Made by a program: the position numbers and the translations under genes. Positions 16,311-25,686 of a stretch of 43,826 bases of DNA are shown here, piece by piece (the first letter of the stretch is position 1; each line of letters opens with the position of its first letter). This stretch comes from an uncultured Flammeovirgaceae bacterium (GTDB lineage: Bacteria > Bacteroidota > Bacteroidia > Cytophagales > Cyclobacteriaceae): contig CALBPF010000089.1 of assembly GCA_937899105.1 (NCBI GenBank), positions 1 through 43,826 on the forward strand. Direction: 5' to 3'. The notes beneath the pieces are model-generated. The model was given only the letters and a program-made list of their open reading frames with translations, searched no databases and was not told the DNA's origin.

Positions 16311-17663
16311 ATGAAAACAGTTCTTGCAGCTTTAATACTGCTTATCCTTCCTTTTTCCGGCATAACTCAGCGTAATTATCCCCATATACTTTCCATGAAG
16401 GATCGTGCTGCAGTTATTGACGGTCTTTTAGAAGATAAAATCCTAACTGTTTTGCCCGAGTTAATGCGTAGAGAAGGTATTGACATGTGGATCGTGATTT
16501 CAAGGGAGTATAACGAGGATCCCGTTATTGAAACCTTGCTCCCCTCCACATGGTTGGCAGCAAGACGAAGAACCATATTAGTGATGTATGATCGCGGCTT
16601 AAAAGAGGGGGTTGAAACATTGGCTGTGGCAAGATATGACGTGGGGAAAACTTTCATCAAGGCCTGGGATAAAGAAAGGGAGCCCGATCAATGGAAACGA
16701 CTGGCAGAAATAATTGAAGAACGCGACCCAAAAAAAATAGGTATTAACAAATCAGATGCGTTTGGTTTGGCAGATGGGATAACAGCGACGGATCTTGAAG
16801 GCCTTAACCGGGCGCTTCACCACAAACATAAAAGTCGAATAGTATCGGCGGAAAAATTAGCAATAAGTTGGCTGGAGACGCGAACTCCGGCAGAAATGGC
16901 CATTTACCCTCAAATATGTAGGATTGCACATGATATTATTGACGAAGCATTTTCTGAACACGTAATTCAACCGGGAGTAACGAGCACGGAAGATGTAGTA
17001 TGGTGGATGCGTGAAAAGGTAAGAGAATTAAATCTTCTAACCTGGTTTCACCCTACTGTTTCCATACAACGCGATGACCCTGAGTCATTTGATCACCTCC
17101 GTTCATTCTCAAAAAGGCCGGAAACAAACATCATACAACCAGGAGACTTGATACATCTGGACTTTGGTATTACTTATCTCCGACTCAATACAGACACTCA
17201 GCAACATGCTTACGTATTGCGTTCTGGTGAGACCGATGCTCCCAAGTACCTTAAGGCTGCACTGGCCAGGGGGAACAGGCTGCAGGACATCTTTACCAAA
17301 AACTTTGCTGGAGGAAAAACAGGCAATAAAGTGCTAAAAGAGTCTCGTATGCAGGCCATTGCAGAAGGTATTAAACCCTCAATCTACACCCATCCGATCG
17401 GCTATCATGGCCATGCGGCAGGCACAACTTTAGGGATGTGGGATCAACAAGAGGGTGTGCCCATAACAGGTGATTATCCTCTTCATTACAATACGGCTTA
17501 TTCCATTGAACTCAACGCGGCTACTTTTATTAAAGAGTGGAACAAAGAAATTCGCATAATGCTGGAAGAAGAGGCATTTTTTGATGAAACTGGCGTGAAT
17601 TATATTGATGGTAGACAAACGGAGTTTTTACTTATTCCCAGGCCTTCCAAAAATAAGTTTTAA
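16311..17663 (+). CDS. Secreted M24 family metallopeptidase (Xaa-Pro aminopeptidase-like)
   Basis: A protein of about 450 residues with a signal peptide (MKTVLAALILLILPFSGITQ). A creatinase-type N-terminal domain precedes the M24 pita-bread domain. Metal ligands can be traced: Asp in IHLDFG, Asp in NTDTQQ, His in GYHGHAAGTT, Glu in SIELNA, and a final Glu near TEFLL. It probably removes N-terminal residues before proline, or acts on related peptides in the periplasm. The ATG at 16311 gives a clean signal peptide and follows a -7 box. Confidence 0.9.
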   Translation: MKTVLAALILLILPFSGITQRNYPHILSMKDRAAVIDGLLEDKILTVLPELMRREGIDMWIVISREYNEDPVIETLLPSTWLAARRRTILVMYDRGLKEGVETLAVARYDVGKTFIKAWDKEREPDQWKRLAEIIEERDPKKIGINKSDAFGLADGITATDLEGLNRALHHKHKSRIVSAEKLAISWLETRTPAEMAIYPQICRIAHDIIDEAFSEHVIQPGVTSTEDVVWWMREKVRELNLLTWFHPTVSIQRDDPESFDHLRSFSKRPETNIIQPGDLIHLDFGITYLRLNTDTQQHAYVLRSGETDAPKYLKAALARGNRLQDIFTKNFAGGKTGNKVLKESRMQAIAEGIKPSIYTHPIGYHGHAAGTTLGMWDQQEGVPITGDYPLHYNTAYSIELNAATFIKEWNKEIRIMLEEEAFFDETGVNYIDGRQTEFLLIPRPSKNKF

Positions 17664-17691
17664 ACCTCTCTTCAAATTCCTTTTTAGCGAA

Positions 17692-18423
17692 ATGAAACTC
17701 CTCAGAGCGCTCCATGCCTTTTATATATTCATTTGGTTTGTTCTGCTTTTCACCTTATTCTTTCTACTACTGCTCATTCCCATAGTTTTCAAAAAAGAAC
17801 ATCATTTAACAGGGGTATTCAACCGTTGGTGGGCTCATGTATTTTTCTCTCTTACTTTTTTCCGGAGGCAGATTATCGTTCACAATGAAATAGACAAGAA
17901 TGCTCAGTATATATTTTGCCCTAATCATTTCTCATACCTAGACATCCCTACCATGGGGTTAAATCCGGTAAATTCCATTTTTGTCGGCAAAAACGATATG
18001 GAGAAAATTCCGCTTTTCGGATTCATGTACAAAAACCTTCATATAACAGTAGATCGCGAAAGTATGAAAAGTCGATATACGACCATACTGCGTTCTGCTA
18101 AGGCTATTGATGAAGGGAAAAGCCTTATGATCTTCCCTGAAGGTGGTATTGTGTCTAAAAATATGCCGAAGATGCATAGGTTCAAGGACGGCGCCTTCAG
18201 GGTAGCTATAGAAAAACAAATTCCCATTGTACCCGTTACCATTCCCTATAATTGGATAATTTTACCAGATGAGAGCCTGTTGCCCAAGCTAAAAAAACTC
18301 AAGGTCGTTTTTCACCGCCCAATAGATACGATCGGGATGACGTTAGAAGACGTAGATAAGTTAAAGCAACAGACTTACAACACCATTGACGCTGAACTTA
18401 AGCGGCATACTAATGAAAATTGA
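17692..18423 (+). CDS. 1-acyl-sn-glycerol-3-phosphate acyltransferase-like (PlsC family)
   Basis: This acyltransferase of about 243 residues has an N-terminal hydrophobic anchor (about 10-33). The PlsC motifs are NHFSYLD (His79-Asp84, the HX4D catalytic pair), a glycerol-phosphate binding segment near GFMYKNLHITVDRES, and FPEGG (148-152). It likely makes phosphatidic acid or acylates a related lipid. I choose the ATG at 17692; the longer form from 17605 overlaps the peptidase tail and adds non-family sequence. Its end overlaps the gatC start by 11 bases. Confidence 0.92.
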   Translation: MKLLRALHAFYIFIWFVLLFTLFFLLLLIPIVFKKEHHLTGVFNRWWAHVFFSLTFFRRQIIVHNEIDKNAQYIFCPNHFSYLDIPTMGLNPVNSIFVGKNDMEKIPLFGFMYKNLHITVDRESMKSRYTTILRSAKAIDEGKSLMIFPEGGIVSKNMPKMHRFKDGAFRVAIEKQIPIVPVTIPYNWIILPDESLLPKLKKLKVVFHRPIDTIGMTLEDVDKLKQQTYNTIDAELKRHTNEN

Positions 18424-18700
18424 CAAAGCACACCTCAATAAAATCGCCCATCTGGCTCGTCTCGAATTTGACGACAGCGCCGCTGAGGACATGATGAAGG
18501 ATATGAACAAAATTATCGCCTGGGTTGAAAAGTTGAACGAGGTAGATACAGATGGTGTTGAACCGCTCACTACTATGTCTCATGAAATAAATGTTTTACG
18601 GGAGGATGAAGTAAAAAATCATTTAAGTCATGAACGTGCGCTGAAAAATGCTCCAAAAAAGGATGCAGACTTTTTCAGGGTACCTAAAGTAATTGAATAA
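18413..18700 (+). CDS. gatC: Asp-tRNA(Asn)/Glu-tRNA(Gln) amidotransferase subunit C
   Basis: This 95-residue GatC chaperone-like subunit stabilises GatA and GatB, which amidate misacylated Glu-tRNA(Gln) or Asp-tRNA(Asn). The family pattern is clear: HLNKIAHLARLEF at the start, MNKIIAWVEKLNEVDTDGVEPLT in the middle, REDEV, then DADFFRVPKVIE at the end. The ATG at 18413 fits the family; one 27 bases upstream adds unrelated residues. gatA and gatB are not in the window, which is common. The gene overlaps plsC at its start, and the TPR gene begins 1 base after its stop. Confidence 0.96.
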   Translation: MKIDKAHLNKIAHLARLEFDDSAAEDMMKDMNKIIAWVEKLNEVDTDGVEPLTTMSHEINVLREDEVKNHLSHERALKNAPKKDADFFRVPKVIE

Positions 18701-18701
18701 T

Positions 18702-21700
18702 ATGCAATTTTTTTTGTTTTGGACGCACTGGGATCGTCCTTACAGAATGCTATATACGCTGCTGTTTGGCCTGTTTATAGAGGTTATTTTCTGGTTTGGA
18801 TACTCGTATTTTCAAGGATACAATGTGTTTCTAGACTGGCAAATTCAAGGGCAGGCAGAAACTACAGAGGTAAGTATTGGCAGTGTAAAAGTAGGGCCAT
18901 TCACCATAAATAACAGTGCCGATAATACAATTTACACACAACGGTTTGCCAGTTCGGCACCTGCAACTAATGCCTGGTCTTATTACACCTTTCTGGCAAT
19001 AACAACGCTCTGCGCCTGTGTGATCATAACCATTAAATCCACACTTCCGAGGTTTTCATTTTATGTATGCGCAGGCTTCATTGTTCTATATATAATGAAT
19101 ATGAAGCTGGAGCTACTCTATTTATTTGGTCTTGAGCAAAAGGTGGGGCTAATCATAGGAATTCTTCTCTTTTTACCCGCGGCTTATTATTTCAATCGTA
19201 TTAAAAGTCATATTTCATTTTCTGTACGACTGATCACATTTGCAATACTCTTCCTGATTTTTGCTCTTGTTATATATTTTGGAGCTCAGGTTCAGCAGCC
19301 ATTCTTATATGTCGCGGCTGCAAGTAATATTAATCCTGTGGCCAAAGGATTGATTTACACTCTCATTGTAGCGCATGAAATAATCGGAGCCATTATACTG
19401 GTGCTCACACGCTCAAATACTTCCAAATCAAAAAATACGCTAACTCACTTTTCAGTTATCACTGTTGTCTACCTGGCAAATGTGACGCTGGCATACCTCA
19501 GGGAAACGAACATTATAGAGTGGGACATTGTATACGTCAACCCCTTCTTGCTACTTACTATTTCCGCAGTTTTGGGCATTTGGTTGTATAAGTATCGTGA
19601 GGGACAATACGGTTATCTGTTTAAATTCCTACCTATTGGCGCCTTATTCTATGCGGCTATGGCCATTTGTTGCTTTGCAACGATCGCTCATCTGCACGCC
19701 ACAGCTAACGATCCGGGCCTAGAAAATTTTCGGGATTTTATTCTTTACGGCCATCTTGGATATGGTGCCATTTTTGTTCTTTACATTATAGCAAACTTTG
19801 TGCAGCCGCTTAAAGACAATATGAAGGTATACAAAGTACTTTATGCACCAGTAAGCATGCCTTTTTTTACCTATCGCCTTGCCGGCCTTATCGCTTTCAT
19901 AGCCCTCACCGTTAAGTCAAATTGGGAGGTTCCTTTAAACCAGGGTATAGCTGCTTACTATAACGGTTTGGGCGATCTGCATCTTGAAAACAATGAAACT
20001 TTATTGGCTGAGAGCTATTTTGAAGAGGCTGCAAACAATGGTTACATTAACCACAAGTCCAATTTTACGCTTGCTACATTTCATGCAGATCGGAAAGAGT
20101 ACGAAAAAGCCGCGGTAAGATATAAGGATGCACTTGCTAAATGGCCATCACCTCAAGCCTATGTAAACCTTGGAAATCTCTATCTCGATGACGGCCGTTT
20201 TTTTGACGCGCTTTTTATAGCAAAGGAAGGTGTGAAGCGCTTCCAGAACAGTTTTCAAATACAAAATAATTTAGGGTTGCTATACGGTAAAACTGGAATA
20301 CTCGACAGCTCAATATACTATTTGGATAACGCCTATAGTAAAAGTAAAAATGAAACTACCGCGAGTAACATCCTTGCTGTAGTTGCCCGTAGCGATTTCA
20401 GTATGGACGCCGACTCGGTACTATCAGAATATGATATTGCAGATGATCCAATATCAGTGAATAATAATTATGTACTATACAACAATTCTTTAAAGGCATT
20501 AGAGCTTCCTTATTTGTCGGAAGATACTGTACTGGGATTCCTAGATGCTTCTATCCTATTTAATCGATCGTTTAATCACCTTTATTCCGAGGACTCTCTG
20601 AACACTAGAGTGATTTTCGAATTGGCAAATAAACCGTACAATGCCGGAACCAGGGAACAGCTGGAATATATAGCTTGCCTCAATCTATATAAGAATAAAA
20701 ATGTTAACAAAGCCTTTAGAGAGCTAAACTGGCTTGCAAATGGTAGCATCTCAAATAGTGGAAAGTTTTTTAACTTAATTGGCACATGGGCGCTGGATCA
20801 AGAGGCTTCTGATGTAGCTGCACAATATTTTGAATGGGCAGAAAACAAAGACTGGTCTGAAGCTAGTTTTAATAAGGCTATTGCGCTTAGTGAAAACGGA
20901 CGTATTGCAGAAGCCGTCGAAAGTTGGGAACAAATAGAAAAAAGCCGGGATAAAGAGGCTCAAGAAATTGCACGAACTATGTCGACAATCTTAACGATGG
21001 ATCTTTCAAATTTTAATCAGTTAGCCGATTACCAGAAGTATCTTGTTATACGATACAGACTGCTCAGCAGTGACATCACGATATTCAAAAACCTGGCTTC
21101 AACTATTTCCGACATGAATTACAGAGCACAGGCTTATCTGGATATGTGCAAAAAACTATGGAAAGATGATGCCGTCGATCTGGCTGTAAGCCTTTATCAG
21201 GAACTTGGTGGACTGGAGATTACCGATCGAATGCTTTACGAAGAGACGCAATGGTTTGAGCTTAGAATGCTTGCCTTTAGTAAAAAGGTAAGGGTGCTGG
21301 CAGAAAAGATTAACCAAGGAATCGCATTTGACAATGAGCATATTCTTGAAAAACACTTCTATACCGGTCTTCTAATGGAGGCTTCAGGAGATACGACCGC
21401 AGCCCGCAAGAATTATCAGTTGATCGCCTATATGAATCCATTCTTCGAAGAAGCAGTGATTCATAGCTCTGAATTTACAAGCCTAAGAGACGGTTTTGAG
21501 GCCTATAACATTTTACTCAGCTCCCTAGAAGTTAATCCTAATTCCATTAAGCTTCTTAAAGCATTTATAATGCAATGCGCAAAGGTAGAACTGAATACAT
21601 ATGCGGAAAATAGCCTTAATGACCTTAGTGGACTTATTTCGACAACTGAATTTTTAAAATTTAGACAAGAATATGAGGAACTTGTGAAACAAGTTGTAGA

Positions 21701-21719
21701 AGAAGCTGAGAACTTTTAA
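18702..21719 (+). CDS. Large polytopic membrane protein with C-terminal TPR domain
   Basis: This 1005-residue protein has two halves. Residues 1 to about 405 hold roughly ten hydrophobic segments separated by short loops; a longer loop between the first two (about residues 45-80) probably faces the periplasm. Residues about 415-1000 are helical and contain tetratricopeptide repeats (NGLGDLHLENNETLLAESYFEEAANNG, then KDALAKWPSPQAYVNLGNLYLDDGRF and others). I know no named family. It could be an assembly platform or scaffold in the inner membrane, but this is inference. It begins 1 base after gatC and ends overlapping the convergent TAXI gene. Confidence 0.85.
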   Translation: MQFFLFWTHWDRPYRMLYTLLFGLFIEVIFWFGYSYFQGYNVFLDWQIQGQAETTEVSIGSVKVGPFTINNSADNTIYTQRFASSAPATNAWSYYTFLAITTLCACVIITIKSTLPRFSFYVCAGFIVLYIMNMKLELLYLFGLEQKVGLIIGILLFLPAAYYFNRIKSHISFSVRLITFAILFLIFALVIYFGAQVQQPFLYVAAASNINPVAKGLIYTLIVAHEIIGAIILVLTRSNTSKSKNTLTHFSVITVVYLANVTLAYLRETNIIEWDIVYVNPFLLLTISAVLGIWLYKYREGQYGYLFKFLPIGALFYAAMAICCFATIAHLHATANDPGLENFRDFILYGHLGYGAIFVLYIIANFVQPLKDNMKVYKVLYAPVSMPFFTYRLAGLIAFIALTVKSNWEVPLNQGIAAYYNGLGDLHLENNETLLAESYFEEAANNGYINHKSNFTLATFHADRKEYEKAAVRYKDALAKWPSPQAYVNLGNLYLDDGRFFDALFIAKEGVKRFQNSFQIQNNLGLLYGKTGILDSSIYYLDNAYSKSKNETTASNILAVVARSDFSMDADSVLSEYDIADDPISVNNNYVLYNNSLKALELPYLSEDTVLGFLDASILFNRSFNHLYSEDSLNTRVIFELANKPYNAGTREQLEYIACLNLYKNKNVNKAFRELNWLANGSISNSGKFFNLIGTWALDQEASDVAAQYFEWAENKDWSEASFNKAIALSENGRIAEAVESWEQIEKSRDKEAQEIARTMSTILTMDLSNFNQLADYQKYLVIRYRLLSSDITIFKNLASTISDMNYRAQAYLDMCKKLWKDDAVDLAVSLYQELGGLEITDRMLYEETQWFELRMLAFSKKVRVLAEKINQGIAFDNEHILEKHFYTGLLMEASGDTTAARKNYQLIAYMNPFFEEAVIHSSEFTSLRDGFEAYNILLSSLEVNPNSIKLLKAFIMQCAKVELNTYAENSLNDLSGLISTTEFLKFRQEYEELVKQVVEEAENF

Positions 21720-22963
21720 AAGAGGGCCTCAGACGATTTATAATGTTGGTATGTCGCCATGATCTCATCAGCAATCATTTTGGACAAATTCAAAAATATT
21801 GAAAAGGATTCGTCTGCCATAAGTTTTTCTCTAACAACCAATTCCACGGTCTCTTCCTGAATTTGTTTTACTTCCTCCAGTAATATATCCGCCTCTTCTG
21901 AACACGTAAGAGAATTAATTTTTCCACGGATAGCAATCAGTTTATTGTAGTATACGTCAATCTTGTTTTTCTTACGTGTTTTTTGCCAACTTGAAACAGA
22001 ATATAACGTACTTGCCAACGCTACGAATATAGATATTATGACACTCAATACTTCCGCATACTTTTCAAGAAAAGTCGGCTCGTACCTTTCCAAATAGTCT
22101 CTTGCCCCCTGATGCATTTGAATATTTAGTTTATTGGGATCGAAAGTCCCTGAAAAATCATGAAACAAAGGGTTGATAGTAGTTATTTTTTGCTTGTTCT
22201 GATCAAGCGTCTTTAAAACTTCGTAAACCAGTTCTCTATCTAAATTAGTTCTCCCAACTAATATGGCATCAATCTCCAAAGTAAGAACCGGGTCTTCCGT
22301 ATAGTCTCCATAAACATCTTTAGCAACAATATAGGGGCTAAAATAAGGATACCTGGTGCAGATTCCTTCAGCTAGAGATCCTCTTCCCAGCTTTTCGACG
22401 CTATCAAAGCTAAATAGTCGATATTCATCTAGATCACGTAATTCGTCATTGCTTAGTAAATCGGTAAAAGAAAAAATGACATCAGCTTTAAACAGCTCTA
22501 TCTCAGATAATATAGTAACTTCTTTATTTCGAATGCCATAATCTTTCATCAGGTCTTTCAGGAACTTATATGTTCCAGAACCCGGAACCCCAGCGTAAAT
22601 TTTCTTCCCTTTTATCAGCTCTTCAATAGTCGAACACTCAACGCCTCTTTTGTGCATCACATGCAGTATTTGTGGATATAAAGGCATGATTGATGCCACT
22701 TCGTCCGAAACAATCGTATAGTTATCAACAATACTAAAATCGATCTTACCCTCTTTTAATGAATCCAGACTTGCACTTGATCCGATGCCGTTAACAACTA
22801 AAAATTTATTTCTTGTTTTCTCAGAAAGAATTGAAGCTATATTCCTGGAAAGGTAGTTCTGAGGTTCTTGAATGTCCGTGGAAAAGGTGAATTGCTCCTT
22901 TCTTTCAGTGCAGGACGCCAGAAAAAGTACAAAGACACACGCAAATCCAAATAGAGTCTTCAA
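21716..22963 (-). CDS. TAXI-type solute-binding lipoprotein with transmembrane and cytosolic tail
   Basis: This 415-residue protein has a lipobox (LASC, Cys18), then a TAXI-family periplasmic binding domain. Typical elements are NYTIVSDE, KGKKIYAGVPGSGT and LNIQMHQGARDYLERYEP, the last two standard TAXI landmarks. Residues about 304-324 form a transmembrane helix and the last 90 residues are a charged, probably helical cytosolic tail. TAXI proteins usually serve TRAP transporters, but no DctM/DctQ is nearby. It overlaps the YHS gene by ATGA (22960-22963). A sensor or adaptor role is possible. Confidence 0.85.
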   Translation of the reverse strand: MKTLFGFACVFVLFLASCTERKEQFTFSTDIQEPQNYLSRNIASILSEKTRNKFLVVNGIGSSASLDSLKEGKIDFSIVDNYTIVSDEVASIMPLYPQILHVMHKRGVECSTIEELIKGKKIYAGVPGSGTYKFLKDLMKDYGIRNKEVTILSEIELFKADVIFSFTDLLSNDELRDLDEYRLFSFDSVEKLGRGSLAEGICTRYPYFSPYIVAKDVYGDYTEDPVLTLEIDAILVGRTNLDRELVYEVLKTLDQNKQKITTINPLFHDFSGTFDPNKLNIQMHQGARDYLERYEPTFLEKYAEVLSVIISIFVALASTLYSVSSWQKTRKKNKIDVYYNKLIAIRGKINSLTCSEEADILLEEVKQIQEETVELVVREKLMADESFSIFLNLSKMIADEIMATYQHYKSSEALF

Positions 22964-23427
22964 TTGATGTTGCCTGTAGTTACATACTTACTATAATTCT
23001 TTTCAGCGCTAGCTTTATTGGCCGTCGGATCTCTCTCCCAAAGTTCTCTTCCATTCACGGACAACGTGCGTTCAAAAAGATAAAGCTGCCCATTTCGTAT
23101 CAAAAAGTTATCGTATTTTGGCGTAGTTGCCCTGCCCATGGCAAGTGTCATAGAACACCAGCCGCCATAAGCGGGTAAATATTTGGCGGGTGACAGCAAG
23201 AATTTGGCTTTGTTTTTATCACTAAAAAAGTAATAGGTAACATGTTCGTACTCCAATGATATCTCTTCATTACCAAGTAGGGCCTTGTTTTCATCGAAAT
23301 AACTGATCGGATCATATCCCCCAAGGCCAATATGGCCGTCGGCAATACAATACTTTAACGTATCTGGCTCAGATTGAGCAATTGAAAATGTTGGAACTAG
23401 TAAAAGAAGGTAAAATAGTTTTTTCAT
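22960..23427 (-). CDS. Secreted YHS domain-containing protein
   Basis: A protein of about 155 residues with a signal peptide (FYLLLLVPTFSIAQ). The mature part has a YHS-like domain: GYDPISYF early, EYEHVTYYFFSDKNKAKFLLSPAKYLPAYGGWCS in the middle, and a conserved C-terminal tail. YHS domains are linked to metal or cofactor binding in other contexts, but this secreted group is uncharacterised. I choose the ATG at 23427; an ATG 30 bases upstream adds residues before the signal peptide. It is upstream in a two-gene transcript with the TAXI protein. Its divergent partner is gcvT. Confidence 0.88.
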   Translation of the reverse strand: MKKLFYLLLLVPTFSIAQSEPDTLKYCIADGHIGLGGYDPISYFDENKALLGNEEISLEYEHVTYYFFSDKNKAKFLLSPAKYLPAYGGWCSMTLAMGRATTPKYDNFLIRNGQLYLFERTLSVNGRELWERDPTANKASAEKNYSKYVTTGNIN

Positions 23428-23546
23428 GTGGGTTTGGTTTGGTAAATGTTTAAACATCTTTTTGCAGTTAGAGTTTCATCTTTCTTGTCTTGGTTGCGAC
23501 AAGAATACGCATTTATGTTATAAGTAAGACTTTGTCATTATTGATT

Positions 23547-23554
23547 TACATTTG
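23547..23554 (+). promoter_or_regulatory. -7 promoter box of gcvT
   Basis: TACATTTG is a perfect TAnnTTTG match, 24 bases before the gcvT ATG at 23579. TTTG elements lie upstream but not at the usual spacing of about 19 bases. Confidence 0.6.
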
Positions 23555-23578
23555 CTCATTATCAAACGATTTTAATTC

Positions 23579-24667
23579 ATGGAATTGAAGAATGTACAAC
23601 TTGCAGAAACACACCAAAAATCAGGCGCTAAAATGGTGCCTTTTGCAGGCTATAATATGCCGGTAAGATATAGTTCCGACAAAGAAGAACATAATACAGT
23701 AAGAGAAGCCGTTGGTATATTTGATGTTTCACATATGGGGGAATTCTTAATTTCAGGTCCTAGTGCGTTGGCCTTAGTTCAGAAAGTTACCAGTAATGAT
23801 GCCTCTAAATTAAGCGTTGGTAAGGCACAGTATAGTTATCTGCCTAATGTGGATGGCGGAATCGTTGATGACCTGTTAGTTTATCAAATTAAAGAAGAGC
23901 AGTACATGCTGGTGGTAAATGCTTCTAATATTGATAAAGACTGGAATTGGATTACGAAATATAATGAGGATATAGGAGCTGACATGCGTAATATATCAGA
24001 TCAGTTTTCCTTGTTTGCAGTTCAAGGGCCAAGGGCAACGGAGACTTTACAAAAGCTAACATCTGTGAACCTGTCTGAAGTCAAATTCTACACTTTTGAA
24101 GTTGGTGATTTTGCAGGAGTTGACCATGTGATACTATCTGCCACAGGTTATACCGGAGCCGGTGGTTTTGAAATTTACCTACATAATAAAGACGCCGAAC
24201 ATATCTGGAATGAAGTTCTAAAGGCAGGTGAAGAATTTGGAATAAAACCGATTGGCTTAGGGGCGAGAGATACGCTTAGAATGGAAATGGGATATTGCCT
24301 TTACGGAAACGATATAGACGATACCACATCTCCATTAGAGGCCGGCCTGGGTTGGGTAACCAAATTCACCAAGGACTTCATAAATAAAGAGAACCTCGAA
24401 AAACAAAAAGAAGCAGGGGCAACTAAAAAGCTTATTAGTTTTAAAATGGAAGACAGAGGCATACCAAGACAAGGGTATGATCTGCTAAATGCTGATAATC
24501 AAGTAATTGGTAAAGTAACTTCAGGAACTATGTCTCCAACTCTTGGTATAGGTATCGGTCTCGGTTATGTAGAAATAGAATATGCTCATCCTGGCACTGA
24601 CATCTTCGTTTCCGTCAGGAACAAATCGCTAAAAGCCAAAGTAAGCAAACTACCTCTTATTAAATGA
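23579..24667 (+). CDS. gcvT: Glycine cleavage system aminomethyltransferase (T protein)
   Basis: This 362-residue protein releases ammonia from the aminomethyl group carried on GcvH and transfers the C1 unit to tetrahydrofolate. The family is recognised by MVPFAGYNMPVRY, the substrate-binding IFDVSHMGEF, the folate-site ATGYTGAGGFEIY, and GLGARDTLRMEMGYCLYG. Length is normal. gcvP and gcvH are not in the window, as is common in Bacteroidota. It shares an ATGA overlap with comB, implying translational coupling. Confidence 0.97.
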   Translation: MELKNVQLAETHQKSGAKMVPFAGYNMPVRYSSDKEEHNTVREAVGIFDVSHMGEFLISGPSALALVQKVTSNDASKLSVGKAQYSYLPNVDGGIVDDLLVYQIKEEQYMLVVNASNIDKDWNWITKYNEDIGADMRNISDQFSLFAVQGPRATETLQKLTSVNLSEVKFYTFEVGDFAGVDHVILSATGYTGAGGFEIYLHNKDAEHIWNEVLKAGEEFGIKPIGLGARDTLRMEMGYCLYGNDIDDTTSPLEAGLGWVTKFTKDFINKENLEKQKEAGATKKLISFKMEDRGIPRQGYDLLNADNQVIGKVTSGTMSPTLGIGIGLGYVEIEYAHPGTDIFVSVRNKSLKAKVSKLPLIK

Positions 24668-25368
24668 AAACAATAGATGTTTGCTTAAGTCCTGACCTAA
24701 TTCACCTTCATAATCTTAAAGATAAAAATGTAGTTATTGTTGATATACTCAGAGCTACTTCTTGCATGGTTTCCGGATTAGCCTTTGGCATAGATCACAT
24801 TATTCCATTCAGTAATCTTGAAGGATCTCAAGCCATGAAGGCCGAAGGTTACCTGATAGCGGGAGAACGTGGAGGAGAAAAAGTGGAGGGTTTTGATTTG
24901 GGAAATTCTCCTTTCGATTATATGGATAAGAAGGTGGTTGGTAAAAAAGTAGCTACCACCACTACTAATGGCACAGTGGCAATAGAAAAGTCCAGGGCAG
25001 CACTAAACGTAATTATTGGAGCATTTCTTAATATCACTGCCGTTGTAAATTACCTGAAGCAAAGGGATGAAAGTGTCATTGTTTTCTGTGCAGGCTGGAA
25101 AGGAAAGGTAAACCTTGAAGATTCTCTATTTGCCGGAGCTTTGGTGGAACGCCTTCAAAATGACTTTGCTAATGAATGCGATTCTCCTTTACTCGTACAA
25201 GCTGCGTATCAAAGTATGAAGCATGATCTTGTAGGCTTTGTTAAGAATTCATCACATGCTAAACGCCTGAATCGCCTTAATGTACACAAGGATATTGAGT
25301 ACTGCATGAAACTTGATGTGTTTGACCTAGTACCGATATTGAAAGAAGGTAAGCTTGTCCTACTTTAA
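24664..25368 (+). CDS. comB: 2-phosphosulfolactate phosphatase-like (ComB family)
   Basis: This 234-residue protein has the ComB pattern: NVVIVDILRATSCMV near residues 20-35, then AGERGGEKVEGFDLGNSP, TTTTNGTVAI and FCAGWKGKVNLEDSLFAGAL. ComB hydrolyses 2-phosphosulfolactate to sulfolactate in coenzyme M synthesis. This organism is not expected to make coenzyme M, so the physiological reaction may differ, for example sulfolactate or sulfonolipid metabolism. The gcvT overlap suggests co-expression but not a shared pathway. The convergent mazG-like gene overlaps its last 9 bases. Confidence 0.92.
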   Translation: MKTIDVCLSPDLIHLHNLKDKNVVIVDILRATSCMVSGLAFGIDHIIPFSNLEGSQAMKAEGYLIAGERGGEKVEGFDLGNSPFDYMDKKVVGKKVATTTTNGTVAIEKSRAALNVIIGAFLNITAVVNYLKQRDESVIVFCAGWKGKVNLEDSLFAGALVERLQNDFANECDSPLLVQAAYQSMKHDLVGFVKNSSHAKRLNRLNVHKDIEYCMKLDVFDLVPILKEGKLVLL

Positions 25369-25686
25369 CTTGTCATTATTCTTATGCCGGTCCTTATCCC
25401 TGATAGATTTCTTTTCCATGTTCTTCTTAAAGGCCTGCGTTAAATCAACGCCTGTCTGATTTGCCAGACAGATCAATACCCAAAGTACATCCGCCATTTC
25501 ATCACCCAGATCTTTATTCTTATCACTTTCCTTTTCTGATTGCTCACCATATCGCCTGGCCATTATCCTGGCTACTTCTCCCACCTCCTCAGTCAGGATA
25601 GCTGTATTGGTAAGTTCGTCGAAGTAACGAACACCGGTAGTATTGATCCATTCGTCTACGCGTTCTTGAGCTTCTTTTAGTGTCAT
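25360..25686 (-). CDS. MazG-like nucleotide pyrophosphohydrolase
   Basis: This 108-residue all-helical protein has the MazG metal-binding pattern EEVGE (33-37) and GDEMADVLW (61-69), with the acidic residues that bind Mg2+. It hydrolyses nucleoside triphosphates to monophosphates, probably removing non-canonical nucleotides. The single-domain size matches the short MazG-like group (iMazG/RS21-C6 type). Its ATG overlaps the dtd stop (25683-25686), so it is third in the CarboxypepD-dtd-mazG transcript. Confidence 0.93.
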   Translation of the reverse strand: MTLKEAQERVDEWINTTGVRYFDELTNTAILTEEVGEVARIMARRYGEQSEKESDKNKDLGDEMADVLWVLICLANQTGVDLTQAFKKNMEKKSIRDKDRHKNNDKLK

